Shown: positions 45,460 to 57,211, counted from the first letter of the stretch. The stretch: DNA of 64,000 bases from Daedaleopsis sinensis (GCA_033807695.1 CM066304.1:2666001-2730000); one strand, 5' to 3'. Numbers and translations: made by a program. The notes: generated by a model not told the origin, from the letters alone.

Positions 45460-47037
45460 GGGCTCGGGATGGACGTGAGCGATGACGGAGGTCTGGCCAA
45501 ACGCCGAGGACGATCGTGCGGGAGGAGATCTAGAGATCCGATTCGCCCGCCTAGAGCCGGAAGCCAGACCGCTCTGCCTTTTGCGGACGATGTGCGCCAG
45601 GTCCGTGCGGCCGCTTGCATCCGCGAGTAGTTTCCCGCACTGCGCCTGTGGCTCTAGGACCCCGAGGTATTCCCCTTCGATGCTCTCTACCGCCGCAGGA
45701 GGACGTCGTCGGTCGAAGATCCCTGCCAAAAGCGGAAGAGGATAGGCGCCTATCCGACGGCCGTTGTGGCGGCTGGCCACATGCTCCGCTCCGTCGGGAA
45801 CGTCGGTCACTCCCGGCGCCAAACCTACACTTCCGGTCACCGGTCCTCCGTTGTCCGTTCGCTGACTGATACCTTCGTTCAACTTCCAGTGAGCGAGAGG
45901 GCGAGTGTGGACTGCACGTTTGTTGCTCTCTGCTCCCCAATATTCAATGGCCAATAGCTCCCCAAAGCCCCTGAAGTGGCTGTCACATCCGTATACGGTC
46001 GTGCGCGTCTGTTCGCCGGAGCACTCCAGCCTCCGTGTCTGGATCCGCGGCAGAACATAACTGGCTGGCTGTGCATATGCAGAGGCATGCGTCGGCCGCG
46101 CTAGCGTGTACGATTCACATGTCAGACATGTGCGGCCGAAGCGTATCACTAAATACCAATCAGCCTTCGGGCAAAGACGCGAATCAAACAGACGAGGCTT
46201 ACAAGGGCTTACGACCGGGACCGCATCCCATCCATCTGGCCTCGACCCGGGCCTCCGGAGTACTCGTGCCATCGTGTCTGTATGTCCCCATATTAGCATC
46301 TTAGCTCGACGGAGTGAAGGCCAGAGGTGGTAGTGTGAGACGCCCCGCCGGGGGTTGCCAGTCAACTTAGATCTAGAAATTTGAGGCTCCGCCTCACAAA
46401 CCGCCCGATTTCGTTAGCGCGCGGGTTGCAAGGCGGCGTGGAAGCGGCTAACATACAGTATGCAAGATTGCGTCGATCGTTCATAGTTGGACTATATGTA
46501 CAGTAACAAGTGCATGTACATAGACGGCTCTCAATAGAGACTATTTGCAACGGGTTTTGTACCGGAGTGGACCTGGGAAATCTCTGCATTGGGTGGAGCA
46601 ATGCCGAGTCATCCGTACGTAGCCCACACATCCTGGTGCTCCCCATCTGATCATCCCGGGGATCCCCCCCGACTTCTCAAGCATGGCGTCGACTTCAAGT
46701 TCCATCGTTAAAATTCTTGATACAGCTTCCTGAAACCATCCTTCACATCATGCGGGGAAAGTTTCCACAACAGTCCCTTGCGCGTGGTTCAGATGAATAT
46801 CTTCCGTCCTATCCTGGATATCTCCTCCTCTTTTCGCTCGTTCTTCCAGCTTCTCGTCAACGTTGCTGATGCATAGTTCAGTTCTTCCTTGTCGGTGCAG
46901 TCACGTAAATCATCCCCGAACACCAACGTTAACTGCAACATCAAGATCAACCCCGACTCCTCGCGTCCGCCCTGTCCTATCTCGGCGATCTTCTTTCCTG
47001 CGCATCTCCGGATCCTCCTCCCGGTTTTGGTCCTAGT
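45460..47037. other. intergenic, gene relics possible
   Basis: The first 900 bp are the transporter's upstream region. Near 46730-46780 a short F-box-like string (LPETILHIMRGKFPQ) appears without an intact frame. No gene is called. Confidence 0.35.
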
Positions 47038-47460
47038 GGATGACTTCCCATAAGACTCTGCGGGTTTGAAGCCGCCGTAGTTTCCTAGCGGAGCCCGAAC
47101 TCACCCCGGGATCTTGGGCGTTTGACGGGCAACCCGGATTATTCGGAGGTCGATTGATCCTCGGTATGAATATTAGTCAGCATCACATTTGGCTGGATTT
47201 TGATGCCAACAGGCTTGGTAATGATGAAAACTTCCTTTCTAGTCCGTGCAAGCCTTAAGCGAGCTTTACCGAGGAGGATACGGACGTCTTTTAGGCTAGA
47301 AAGGGGGGTCGACCCCCCTTCCCAGATTTCGAGCGCTTACAGCGAGTACGGAGCTGTGTCCCATCAGCGGACTCTGTATCGGCCCCGGCATCTCGGCCGG
47401 TAAGACTTACGGCGGTTTACAGTTGTTCTAAGAGCTGCAGACTCTTATGGGAAGTCATCC
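47038..47460. repeat. 423-bp segment bounded by 24-bp inverted repeats
   Basis: GGATGACTTCCCATAAGA... at 47038-47061 recurs inverted at 47437-47460 with one mismatch in 24 bases. The inside has a second inverted pair (CCTTTCTAG near 47231 and CTAGAAAGG near 47298). It could be a small MITE-like element; no target duplication is evident. Confidence 0.5.
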
Positions 47461-48689
47461 AGTCTCCTCACCATGGGTTCCTCATGCGCCACACCACACG
47501 ACTTTCTCTCGCAGCCGGACGTCTCACCTACCCCACGGTGTGTAACAGAAGCATCTCGTCTCTCACCGCTATCATACGACGGTCTTGGTCGCGTCTTCTT
47601 GAACCCTTCGTGTGCTATCGGGTCTTCCAGCAACAAACGCACCTCTCTCGAGCTCAGGGACACCATATGATATGTCCCTGTTCACATGTGCGTCATACCT
47701 GCCGAGTTACCTGGACTCTGGACAGACTGAGACAGCTCTTCGCGCGGCCCCCTCTGACGCGGCAGTCTAGTCTGGGATCGCAAGCGAGTTTCCTTCGACT
47801 CTTGAGCCTGAGGCCTGAGACTTGCCCGCAACGTGAAGCACTATCGCTCGGAGGTTCACATGAGTCACTCGAGTGAGAGCCGCTCAGAGTGACTCGCTGC
47901 AGTCCTTGCGCGCAATCGCATCCGCAATATCACAATGACAAGTCACAAGGCAGGAGCCCGAGCACTGGCATCCGCGCAGATCTCTCCTGACAGCGGAAAT
48001 GTCCACCCGCGTCCGCCGCACCGTCTCCGTTTCCCCGCAAGCAGCAATCTACGCGGGTCCCAGCCTCCCTCCCTCCGTCTATCGCCCCGCGCAGAAAAGA
48101 AACGTAAACCCAGCGCGATCGCCGACTAGGGCATCATGCATCAATTCCCATGGCCATCGCCCCCCATTCACTCTGGGCGTTGAGTATCGCACACCCACGC
48201 TCATGATCGTCCCCCCGGACTTCGAAGCCGCCCGTCGGGGGCAGTATGCAGGACTGAGAAGCACGCGCGACGGTCAGGGACCGCAGCTCGTAGGAGCCAG
48301 GACGTAAACCCGCGCAAATGGTCGCGTAAGTGGTAGTAGTATGCCCTGCGCGTACGGGGGGGAGCGTGTGTCGAGTGTCGATGCGGCGACTCGGCGCGAG
48401 CTTCGAAAGGCAGATTGACGTCCTACTGTGTCGGTCTTCTCCCAACGTTGCTCCGGCTGCCGTCATGATCTGCGCCCAGATGACGCTGCCCTCCGGACGG
48501 GTCTGGTGAGTAATTCTTCTTTGTCTCTGTTGGAGCACTCACTGTCATACTCACAGGCTGTAGATTGCACCTAGATAGCCTTGCTACATACATTCATACC
48601 GAATGCAAAGGATCGACGCCTCAGCAGCTGCTCATCCCAATCTTCCTTTCCCGGCAAGACATTGGCCGTAATACCACTGTGCGCCTGGA
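47461..48689. other. gene-poor region with one small ORF
   Basis: An ATG-initiated frame at 47999-48307 would give 102 aa (begins MSTRVRRTVSVSPQAAIYAG). It has no recognised domain, no obvious introns and only average codon character, so it is listed here rather than called as a gene. Confidence 0.3.
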
Positions 48690-50190
48690 AGTTCGTGATG
48701 TGCATGAAGAGGATCAGTATGTTATGTTCGTGGATATAACGTATCACATTCGTGATGGTCACGAATATATCTTTAAGCGCGTAACCCGACAGGTTCGTGA
48801 AAATGTTCGTGATAATCATAGAGAAACTGTCCCACATCACGATGTATGTGGTACTACCTGTATCGTGAACATCATGCAGTACATTCGTGCATTTACAGCA
48901 CATTATGTTCGTGAATCACAGGATGCATCTTCATGAACAAAACACACTCAGCGCAACTTATGAATTCACGATACGGATTCATGCACACCACGAATATGTC
49001 ACCAAACATATGCATTCATAGAATCTACTATACACTAGGCAATACAGAAGGCACACATGCGTGGACACAACATGGAGATACGATGCGCAAAAAAAGAACA
49101 ATACCTACGGGTAGGTTTAAGCAGACGGTATGGAGCTCGTTCTGCAAGAGACATTTCAGTGCATACCACACCCAGAGCCGTGCACGCTGGACGTCAGTAT
49201 TGGCACAATCACCTCAGGTCACTGCCCGAGATGGAAGAAGGGAAGGGGAAGAAAGGACACTCACTTCTTGAACAGCTGCAGGCTCGGCGGCGGGGTGTAG
49301 TAGAAGAGGGCAGCGGTGGCGAGCGGTGCCGCAGCGTGCGCTTGCAGTCGAGGGCGGACGTCGAGTCGTCGATCGGCGAGGGTGGCTTGGGCGTGTTCTG
49401 CTCGTCCTGCCGCCGCCGTGAGGTAGCAAAGTGGCGGCGGGGGTGGGAGAGTACCGCTGTCGCCTGTGCCGTCGCTGGACTGTGTGACATGTCCTGCAAC
49501 AAAACGAGCTGTCGGGGCGCTTACCGGTGAAGAAGATCGGAGGTAACGGTGAGGAGCGTTGAAACATCGCTTGCAGTGGGGAGTGTAACTTGAAGAAGTG
49601 ACTAGTGATTTACTCACTCGGTGTCCCGAACTTCGTGCTGACCAACTCGTATGTCTTGGGTGTAGAAGGAAGAGAGGCATGGCACATACTTAGTTCAGTG
49701 GGTCGCCGTAGTAGACCTAGGTAGGCCTAAGAGCTTAGAGACAGACATCAAGGTGAGAACGTGTCCATGAATCTGTAAGCCAGCACGAGAGAGACTGCAG
49801 AGTACTGAGTAGTGAATGGACCTGAGATAGACTTTGACGACTCGAACAGACTCAGAAGGGCATAGAGGGAAGGAACTCAGTTGGAGTCTGCAGGAGGAAG
49901 ACAAGTCTTCGTCGTCGTGTTGCCTCTGAACGCCACTAGTTAAACAGGGACAAACAGAGGAAAGTCGGTGCTTATCCTCCCTGGCGACCAACTTCGAGGA
50001 CTAGCGCTCGGGGGATCAGAACCTCTGTCCTCAGTGCGTGTATTTCACGAACATATATCATGTATTCCATCTTCGTGGTCACCATGATGGTGTTCACAAA
50101 CTTATTTGATCACGAACTTGCCACGAACCTGCATCTTGATGTAGCCTTTTCACGAGCGTTCTTCGTGGGCGCCACGAACTCTGGGGCGCA
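48690..50190. mobile_element. block bracketed by clusters of TTCGTG/CACGAA motifs
   Basis: TTCGTGA-type motifs cluster at 48690-48990, mainly in plus orientation (48692, 48749, 48794, 48804, 48908 and others). CACGAA, the inverse, dominates at 50045-50180. Opposite orientation at two ends is how sub-terminal repeats of DNA transposons (hAT, CACTA type) look. The AT-richer ends contrast with a GC-rich centre (49260-49680, minus strand) that has exon-like pieces with splice-like ends, for example ELVSTKFGTP followed by GTGAGT. A captured host gene fragment inside a non-autonomous transposon is the inference. Ends are not defined. Confidence 0.4.
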
Positions 50191-51551
50191 TAGTGTACCT
50201 TCTCTCCTAGTACTCTCTGTTCGCCTTGCATAATACTCATATAGCATACTCGCAGTGCATGAGAATCAGGCCGAGATAGACTCCCCCGGCCCCGCGCGCA
50301 ACTGACACATGACCTACTGACTACGGACTGACCACAGAATATAGAAATGCTTTTCCTCACCTTCCGCCGTCATAGCGGCGAATTATGAACCAACATCCGG
50401 TGTTGTCAAAGTGCGCATATCCGAGTCATCAACCGCTCGTACATATGTGATGGTCTGACTAGCATCTCCCGCACAGGCTCTCTACTTGCTCGAACTTAAA
50501 TTCGCCGCATGCCACCCAGTCTTGTGACTACAGGACGACACTGACTGCGCACTCACGCTCCTTCCGATGCCTCTCGAGGACGACAAAGAGAGTCGTGCAC
50601 AATGCGCATTCAAAACCCTGACGCCTGAGGCCGAGTTGGGGTGTACGTCCTTCTCATGCTGTTTTTACCTGCTCGCGCGACCTGATTCTCGCCTCGCCAG
50701 AACGCAAATGCTCTCTTCATCGGGAAGTCGGAATGCGACTCCAAGGCCAGATGCAGGCACAGGCACAACTTTGCAGACAGAACCTCTCATGGTGCTCGTG
50801 CGACGGGCAACACACATTCCGTGTTCGTGCGCGCCGTAACCATGCTGCCGCACCGGTACCGCCGTCAAGCGCGGTGTCCTGTGATCTCTTCTAGCAGGTG
50901 AGTTTGAAGCTTCCGCTATGAGACCTCAGGGGCTATTTTGAGCAGAAGACTGCTGGGGATATGTCTTGTGTCGGATGTGCGAAGCGGTGGCCGTCGCGTG
51001 TCTGTTGACGACTCTCGCGATGGCTCGAGGTCTGACCACTTAACGAGATCATGAATTATTACTCAGCTCGTCTCTTCCGACATCTACTTCCTATACACGG
51101 CGATTCGTCCACTGGGCCTGTGAGACTAGCTAACAAGAGAGTTAGGTGAGTCATGCTCACCGCGTTCTGCCCGTGGGCCGACTCTGGGACCCCTTCCATG
51201 CTGATGTCTGCTTCTTTCTTAGAAGGAAGCTGTGGCCATGCCTCCTCTATGTGCCATTTACGACTCTGCACGCATTGGCGGTCACTGCGCTTCACGTTAT
51301 AACTGCTATACGACCACTGGAGAACGGCATTTCAATGGCTTGCTAAAGCTCCTCATGAAAACGATGCATTCCTTCAAACAACTCCGTTCACGCCGCAGGT
51401 GAAACAATCTCCATCTTCGACGCTACTTGCTCCGGCGCGAAGAGCGCTCCTGAGCATCGCAAGCTCCCTCTCTCACGTCGTACGGCCCTGGCCACTGAAG
51501 GTCGACGAACGTTTGCTCGCGAAGTTGTTAGAGTTCCTAAAACACTCGCGG
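50191..51551. other. intergenic upstream of lectin gene
   Basis: I see no supported coding exon. The last part is the promoter of the jacalin-like gene. Confidence 0.4.
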
Positions 51552-51558
51552 TATATAA
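51552..51558 (+). promoter_or_regulatory. TATA box of jacalin-like gene
   Basis: TATATAA, 74 bp before the ATG at 51626. This places the transcript start near 51580 and supports the short N-terminus chosen for the lectin. Confidence 0.6.
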
Positions 51559-51625
51559 AGACCCGCACAAGACTCACACTCTCCAGGACACTTGCTCCCT
51601 CGTCATCGGTGGCCAGGATGGCCCT

Positions 51626-52597
51626 ATGTTCAACGACGTCCTCATGTTGTCCACCGACGGTCGGTGTCTCCCCGCCTGTTACTCGTGGTTTTCGTCTGTG
51701 TAGAGAAGATATGCTGACGCAGTTGTGTTCTCTACACAGGGAACTTCATCCTCACCAATGGTAGTACGTGCCATTATCCGAGTCCTTGTCCTGCGGTCTC
51801 GTGGTCTGATCCTTCCTCTGTACGGTATGCAGACCAGAGCCAGATCGATCCCAAGAAGCTCTTCGCCAGCATCGAGGTGTATCACGGAGAGATCGTACGT
51901 CCCCCTCCGACTGAGATACAACATAAGTCGCTCACTGGCAAGGGTGCTTGCTCGTGCAGATCGACGGCATCGCCCCGACCTACAACCTGAAGGCGGGCGG
52001 CACCGCTATGATGATGCACGGCAGCGGACCGGCTGGCAGGAACACTTCGAAGGTCACGCTCACCGGTGCGTCCTTCTGCTCCTGCCACCCTCAGACTATT
52101 TACTACGTCTCGCATCCGACCTCGAGTGCGCCAGGCTGACCGCCACGCGCCGCTGCTACAGCCGACGAGATCGTCGTCGGGGTCTTCGGGAAGGCCGGCT
52201 ACTACCCCAGCTACGGCCGGGACATGGTTGTCACCATGAGCTTCATGATCTTCAACAAAATGAGCGGCACGCACCGCGTCGAAGGCGTGAGTGCCCCCGC
52301 TTTCCCTCCGGGTCCTCGGCGACCGCAGTGGCCCCCGAGACTCGAGGTGAGAACGTATGCTCACCCCCAACCCGCAGCCGTTCGGCGACATGCACAAGAG
52401 CAACAACGGCACGGCGTACTACACCTCCGACCCGATGGCCCTTGGCGGCTTCGCCGATAACTCCATGACTGCCCGTGAGTGGTGATGCCGCCTGCTCCTT
52501 GTCACTTGATGGGCACGGAAACCAGGTTGCTGACGGATGTGGCTGGACAGTTGGCCTTGGGGGCTTGACGTTCTGGAAGAACAACGGCCAGAAGTAG
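51626..52597 (+). CDS. jacalin-like lectin domain protein
   Basis: Seven exons (51626-51659, 51740-51760, 51833-51894, 51960-52065, 52162-52286, 52378-52474, 52551-52597) join in phase to 163 aa, about one jacalin domain. Beta-prism features are IEVYHGEIIDGIAPTYNLKA, the HGSGPAGR loop, a Gly-rich VVGVFGKAGYYPSYGRDMVV strand pair and the terminal LGLGGLTFWKNN. Jacalin domains bind sugars, often mannose or galactose, through a Gly terminus and a late Asp-containing loop. No signal peptide is present, so the lectin is probably cytosolic, as many mushroom lectins used in storage or defence are. An upstream out-of-frame ATG at 51618 may act as a small uORF. The second intron could be retained in frame. 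Confidence 0.78.
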
Positions 52598-53042
52598 GCG
52601 CGCAGGCTCCCGGCCCCAAGCCATAGCCGAAGGCTCGCAAAAAACAGAACAGGTGCAGCGGCCATACTACAGATTCGGAGGATTGGCGTGGTGTCCGAGA
52701 CTGTAAACACGTACCGACTACGTGAATTGACTGTTCTATATGATACACATACCGGTCGCATGCCACGGCGAAAGCCGAGAGTCAAGACGGCAGAATATGA
52801 TGTGGTGGTATGTGCGGTGAGAGGTTCTATAGATAGAGGTGTGATCCAATAGTTTCACGCGAAGACATTCAGTCGTCACTCGTCTGGCAGAGGACTAATA
52901 TAGCGTCAGAAAACAATAGTCAAATCAGAGTGTCGCAAGACTAAGTATGTGTACACTTCCAGATAATGATGGTATATATCCTGATCTAGGTCCGTATGGT
53001 TGTCGTGTCATGCACATTTCATGTGCGCACCGGAAATGTCCA
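52598..53042. other. convergent 3' flank
   Basis: This lies between the convergent stops of the lectin gene and the ADC-like gene. No other feature is seen. Confidence 0.45.
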
Positions 53043-54111
53043 TCACAGCGCCGCGAGAGGCACCGCCTGAGGCAGAACCATCTCGACCTCTGTCCAGTGA
53101 ACACCGAGGCTGTAAGGCTCGACGTCCGGAAACCCGATGCCGTCCGCGACCCCAGTCTTGTGGATGGTGCGCTTCACCGGCTGTGCGTCGTCCCCCGCGC
53201 CCGGTTCTGGTTCTCTCGGCTTGATGAGACCCTCGCAGCGGAACGGTTTAGCGTGTCCCTTGTACGCGCTACCGTCGAAAGCATGCCACTTGGGGACGGC
53301 GACGAGCCCGTCATAGGCTGAATACGGGGAGGCCTCGAGCGGGGGCTGGAAGAACTTGACCCGCGGGAAGTGCATGAGGCTGGCAGGAAGAGAAGGGAGC
53401 CAGGGGACGGGCTTGATGAGCGCAGCGAAGCACGCGTCGGGTGCAAACTCGACGGGCGAGAAGGATGTGGCGGGGTACACGCGGACCTCGGTGGCGCCTG
53501 AGTAGTCTAGGGAGGGCGTGAAGATGAACTGGGCGAGCTCGCGCGGGAGGCCCCAGTTCGAACGTCCTGTGGAAGAATTGTGAGCTCCTGGGCACTGTGA
53601 TAATGGGCACACTGGTGGATTGCCCTCACCGTTCACGACTGCTGCGAGGCTGGAGACATACGCGCGTGTGACGCGATGAGACTCCCCTTCGAATGGGTTC
53701 CTGAACTCGCCTGGAGAGATAGCGAGCTCGTCGAAGGGCCCTGGGTGAGGAGTGCCGATCAGAAGAGTGACATATAGATGAACAGTGTATAAGACATACC
53801 GATGGGCGAGTCTATGTAGCGAAGTAGCGTAATAGATCCACGACCGCCGCGGAACGAGCCCTGGGCCACGCTAGCTTGGTAGAGTTGTGTCTCTTGTGCT
53901 GGAAAGTAGCTGATTGGTAGCGACTCCCCGGGTTGCGGTCGGTGCCCGAGTGACGTGATGAACCACCATGCCTATCATATCATGTTGGAATTAGTACTGC
54001 GCAGAAAGCTTTTGTATCAACTGAGCTGCTGAGTACCTCTGCTTTGACGTTCCAGGGAGCAGGGGTTGGTAGAATCTCCGCAGGGCGTGATGACTCTGCA
54101 TCTGAACTCAT
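53043..54111 (-). CDS. acetoacetate decarboxylase-like fold protein
   Basis: Four exons (54037-54111, 53800-53971, 53630-53740, 53043-53566) join in phase to 293 aa. The signature run is SPIGPFDELAISPGEF, then RVTRAYVSSLAAVVNGRSNW and GLPRELAQFIF, which matches the acetoacetate decarboxylase superfamily fold. In true decarboxylases a Lys directly after the G-x-P turn forms the Schiff base; here the position is Arg (GLPRELA), so decarboxylation by that mechanism is unlikely. A later part has SFSPVEFAPDACFAALIKPV and PYSLGVHWTEVEMVLP. No signal peptide is seen. Relatives include fungal proteins of unknown role and hydratase/aldolase-type ADC-like enzymes. The gene is head to head with the eL43 gene. 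Confidence 0.75.
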
Positions 54112-54567
54112 GACAGTACTGCAAGGATGAGGATGGCGGGTGGTAGTACTGTCGTGGTGGTGGGAAGGCAACTGAGAGCTTAATAGATATCTCTAACTTT
54201 AGTCCGGATCGCGAGGGCGCTGTGGGCTGTGGCAGCGGGCATACACCGCTGTGTTTAGGATGAACGGAGTCGACTACGCCGTAACTAGTACATCGTTGTG
54301 TAGTTGCAGGCGATGGCAGTCAATGTCCGACCTTGTCCGACGATGGTTCTGATACTGGGGCTGTGCTAGGTTACGTAGACGGCGGTCCGCTGGAGCCTGG
54401 CAACTTGTTTGGCATTAGACGCCTCACCCGGCAAATCCCCGAGTTAGGTAAGGTACAGTGGCTGGTTGGACTGTATAGTTCCACCCCGATTTGTCCAGGC
54501 CTATCGTTCGCATACCGGAAGCAAGCACGCCGCCGTACTCAACGCTCCCGACAACAATTCCTTCAAC
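54112..54567. promoter_or_regulatory. divergent promoter ADC-like/eL43
   Basis: 456 bp between start codons on opposite strands. Nothing else is coded. It probably carries the ribosomal protein promoter. Confidence 0.45.
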
Positions 54568-55188
54568 ATGGTGCGCACTATGCTCTACGTCACTATCAAC
54601 TTACCAGTGTACTGAACTCGCGACCGTCACAGACGAAGCGCACTCGCAAGGTTGGCGTTACCGGCAAGTACGGTACTGTGAGTCTCGGTCAACCTCAAAC
54701 CCTTGCCTGTGGAGGAGAAGGAAGGGTTATAGTGCGAGATTTGGGTAGCTGACGGTGGACTCGTGAAAACCAGCGTTACGGTGCCTCCCTGCGTAAGCAG
54801 GTCAAAAAGGTGCGTCTTCAGGCAAAGTCCGTTTGTTATGCTTGTGACTGAGTTTCGTCTCCCTCAAGATGGAAATCACCCAACATGCCCGTTACACCTG
54901 CACGTTCTGCGGCAAGGTCTGTTCAACTGAGTTGCGAAATGTAACCGACCTGTGTCTCTGATCTTCATTCGGACGCCCCTCACAGGACTCCGTAAAACGT
55001 CAAGCTGTCGGCATCTGGAAGTGCAGTTCATGCAAGAAGGTTATCGCTGGCGGCGCATGGACCGTTTCGACAACCGCTGCTGCTACTGTTCGCAGGTATG
55101 TAGTCATATATGTTTCATGACATGATGATCGCCAACATATCCATGCTATAGCACGGTCCGTCGGCTTCGCGATCTGACGGAGGCATAA
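54568..55188 (+). CDS. RPL43: 60S ribosomal protein eL43 (L37a/L43)
   Basis: Zinc-ribbon protein of the large ribosomal subunit. Six exons join in phase to exactly 92 aa, the length in yeast and human. The first exon is only the ATG (54568-54570); the rest are 54633-54677, 54774-54809, 54869-54916, 54986-55095 and 55152-55188. Conserved parts are [20 protein letters not shown], the zinc ribbon C-x2-C-x14-C-x2-C (CTFCGK ... WKCSSCKK) and [18 protein letters not shown]. The start codon on its own exon is confirmed because the second exon begins directly with the conserved Thr-Lys-Arg. High, steady expression is expected for this class. Confidence 0.97.
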
Positions 55189-55482
55189 TGATATCGGATC
55201 CAGTCTCATGTTGTGCTATCTTTGCCCCATCCACGCATACGTATGTTCCACGCTATGATCATAAATACAGCAACATGCCGCCGTTGTATTCTACCACCAA
55301 AGCTGTGAGTGTCAGTGCTTGACGCAAGCTCTGCGAAACGTTGTACACAGCAGTAAGTTGTCCGTCCATCACATTCCACGCGGCGTAAATTGTCACAAAT
55401 CGTCTATTGCAAGCCATCATAAGAGAGTACACGAATAGTTATCCATGCTAGATCGAAGACAAAGTGCGCAAATACATATGTA

Positions 55483-57059
55483 TCACTCCTCGTCACTTCG
55501 GGGTGCTACTTCCTCTTCATCATCCTCTCCTTCGTCCTCATCTTCGTCGCTTTCATCGCTTTCACTCTCGTTGAAAGTGAGAGAGATGAACTCATCCCCG
55601 AGCTGCCCATCCTCAGCTGTGATCTGACGAGAGCCGGACGCACCGGCATTGTCACCTGTAACATCAGGACCAGCTGAGGACGGTATAGATACAGAAGACT
55701 CGATCTGTGTGGCCGTGGTAGAAGGAGGTGCCTTGCGGTTGCGGTTGGCCCGGATGACGTGCGGAAGCTTGCATGCTTTCGTGGTGCAAACACCCTTCTC
55801 CGCAAAGTCGGGGCATTCGCGGACGTGTTGTTTGTCGCAGTCGAGCCCTTTGTCGCAGTAGCCAAGAACAGCGAAGTCGCGACAGATGCCTTCTCGCGGC
55901 CCGACATGGACGTGCGGGAACGGACAATTGGGGCGGTTGCAGCGTCCGTTGTTGGCGAAGTGCACGCAGAGGGGCGTGCGCTCTGGAGTGGGATCGTGTG
56001 AGAGAGGACACGTCTCCGCCGTATGTGGGCAGTTGCCCTGGAGGAAGCTCCAACATATGGCGATCTTCGAAGGATCATGTTGGTACATGCAAGTGAGGCC
56101 ACGGTTGCAGGATCCTGTGTTAGTGAGGATGAGGAGAGACGTCGGACCGGAATCGTTACGTGAGAGATGTGAGAGATGTTGTAGCGCAGCTGTAGTTACT
56201 CACCTGTCGTCGTAAAGCGTGGACAAGGTTTGTCAGAATATTTCCGCTTGGGGTTGATACGGCGAGATCTATGGCAAGAGGTGAATGTGTTATGAGAGAA
56301 GCGGCGGAGCGGATGGACGGACTGGTACGGTCTTCGGGTGTTGTCTAGTGTCATGTTGCGACCACGAGCGGCACCACGGGCGGCGCCGCGTCCTCTACGG
56401 GACACTTTGGGCTTGTATGTCCGACTGGAGCCTAGTAGCATACCCGCGTTGTTCCTTATGAACGCTTTCGAGTGATTTGCCACATATGTAACGGGAGGCG
56501 GCGCTGCGCCTGTTAAAGGCGGTTTATACGAAGACATAGGCACTATAGAAAACGCTTAGTTGTTTTGTGTTGCTCGTGAGGGGAAGATACCTGGGACTAT
56601 GATGTCCAGCACCTCCGTCCCTCCTTCAGTCCAGCTAACTTAAGCATGGACATCGACACACGCCTTGCACGAATCTTTATGAGATGAGATACTCACGATC
56701 TTTACGAACGAGGGAACGCCCCGATGATTTGAAAGCGACACCATCGATGACTACATCGTGTTTATCTTGAGAAACCGTTGTACTCGCTCGCGAGATAGGC
56801 TTAGCCTGGGTAGCAATCGAGATGGGTGGACCAGATGTCTTCGAGGGTGGCTTGTAGTTTGGATTGACGTATACATTGTTGCGCGGACGAACCGCAGTTG
56901 AGGTAGGGCCTGTGGGACGAACCGGTTCTCCAGTTTTGTGACGAGTTATCACACCTGTAGAGGATCAGTCGAGTGCTCGCCGAGGACAGTAAGAAGCGAA
57001 CCTGTGAGCCGCTCGATTTCGAGCTTGAGGGCGGCTGCAGAGGTAGAGGGCGTGTCCAT
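55483..57059 (-). CDS. CCCH zinc finger protein, ZC3H3/Red5 type
   Basis: Nuclear RNA-binding protein with five C-x7/8-C-x4-6-C-x3-H fingers in tandem near the C-terminus (for example CWSFLQGNCPHTAETCPLSH, CVHFANNGRCNRPNCPFPH, CRDFAVLGYCDKGLDCDKQH). The count and spacing match human ZC3H3 and fission yeast Red5, which act in poly(A) RNA export and nuclear RNA surveillance (MTREC). The first exon encodes MDTPSTSAAALKLEIERLT, a short helix. The middle is basic and Pro/Thr-rich with an RGRGAARGAARG segment. The last about 50 residues are strongly acidic (Glu/Asp/Ser). The ATG at 57059 is preferred since the intron directly after LT restores the frame into GVITRHKTG. Head to head with CCZ1. Confidence 0.9.
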
Positions 57060-57211
57060 GGTGGTGGGTGGAGAAAGAGATGCGCTGCGCTCTACCAGGC
57101 CTGGTGCAAGCCTGGTGACCGCTTTTGGAACTCAGCCACGGCCCGCCGCTTTCCTCGGTCATACTTACCTCCTTCCCTCCCGTCTGCACTACCACTCCTC
57201 AGCTCAGATTC
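57060..57211. promoter_or_regulatory. divergent promoter ZC3H3/CCZ1
   Basis: Only 152 bp separate two start codons on opposite strands, so both genes must share this short promoter or overlap in their leaders. Tracts CTTCCCTCCC near 57172 lie on the CCZ1 side. Confidence 0.55.

Noticed and set aside
45151..46365. 404-codon open frame on the minus strand upstream of the hexose transporter
   Set aside because: It overlaps the transporter's first exon in another frame, covers its TATA box, and has no family-like content. GC-rich promoters give such frames by chance.
47999..48307. 102-codon ATG frame (MSTRVRRTVSVSPQ...)
   Set aside because: No domain, no splice support and repeat-rich surroundings. 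Kept only as a note, not as a gene.
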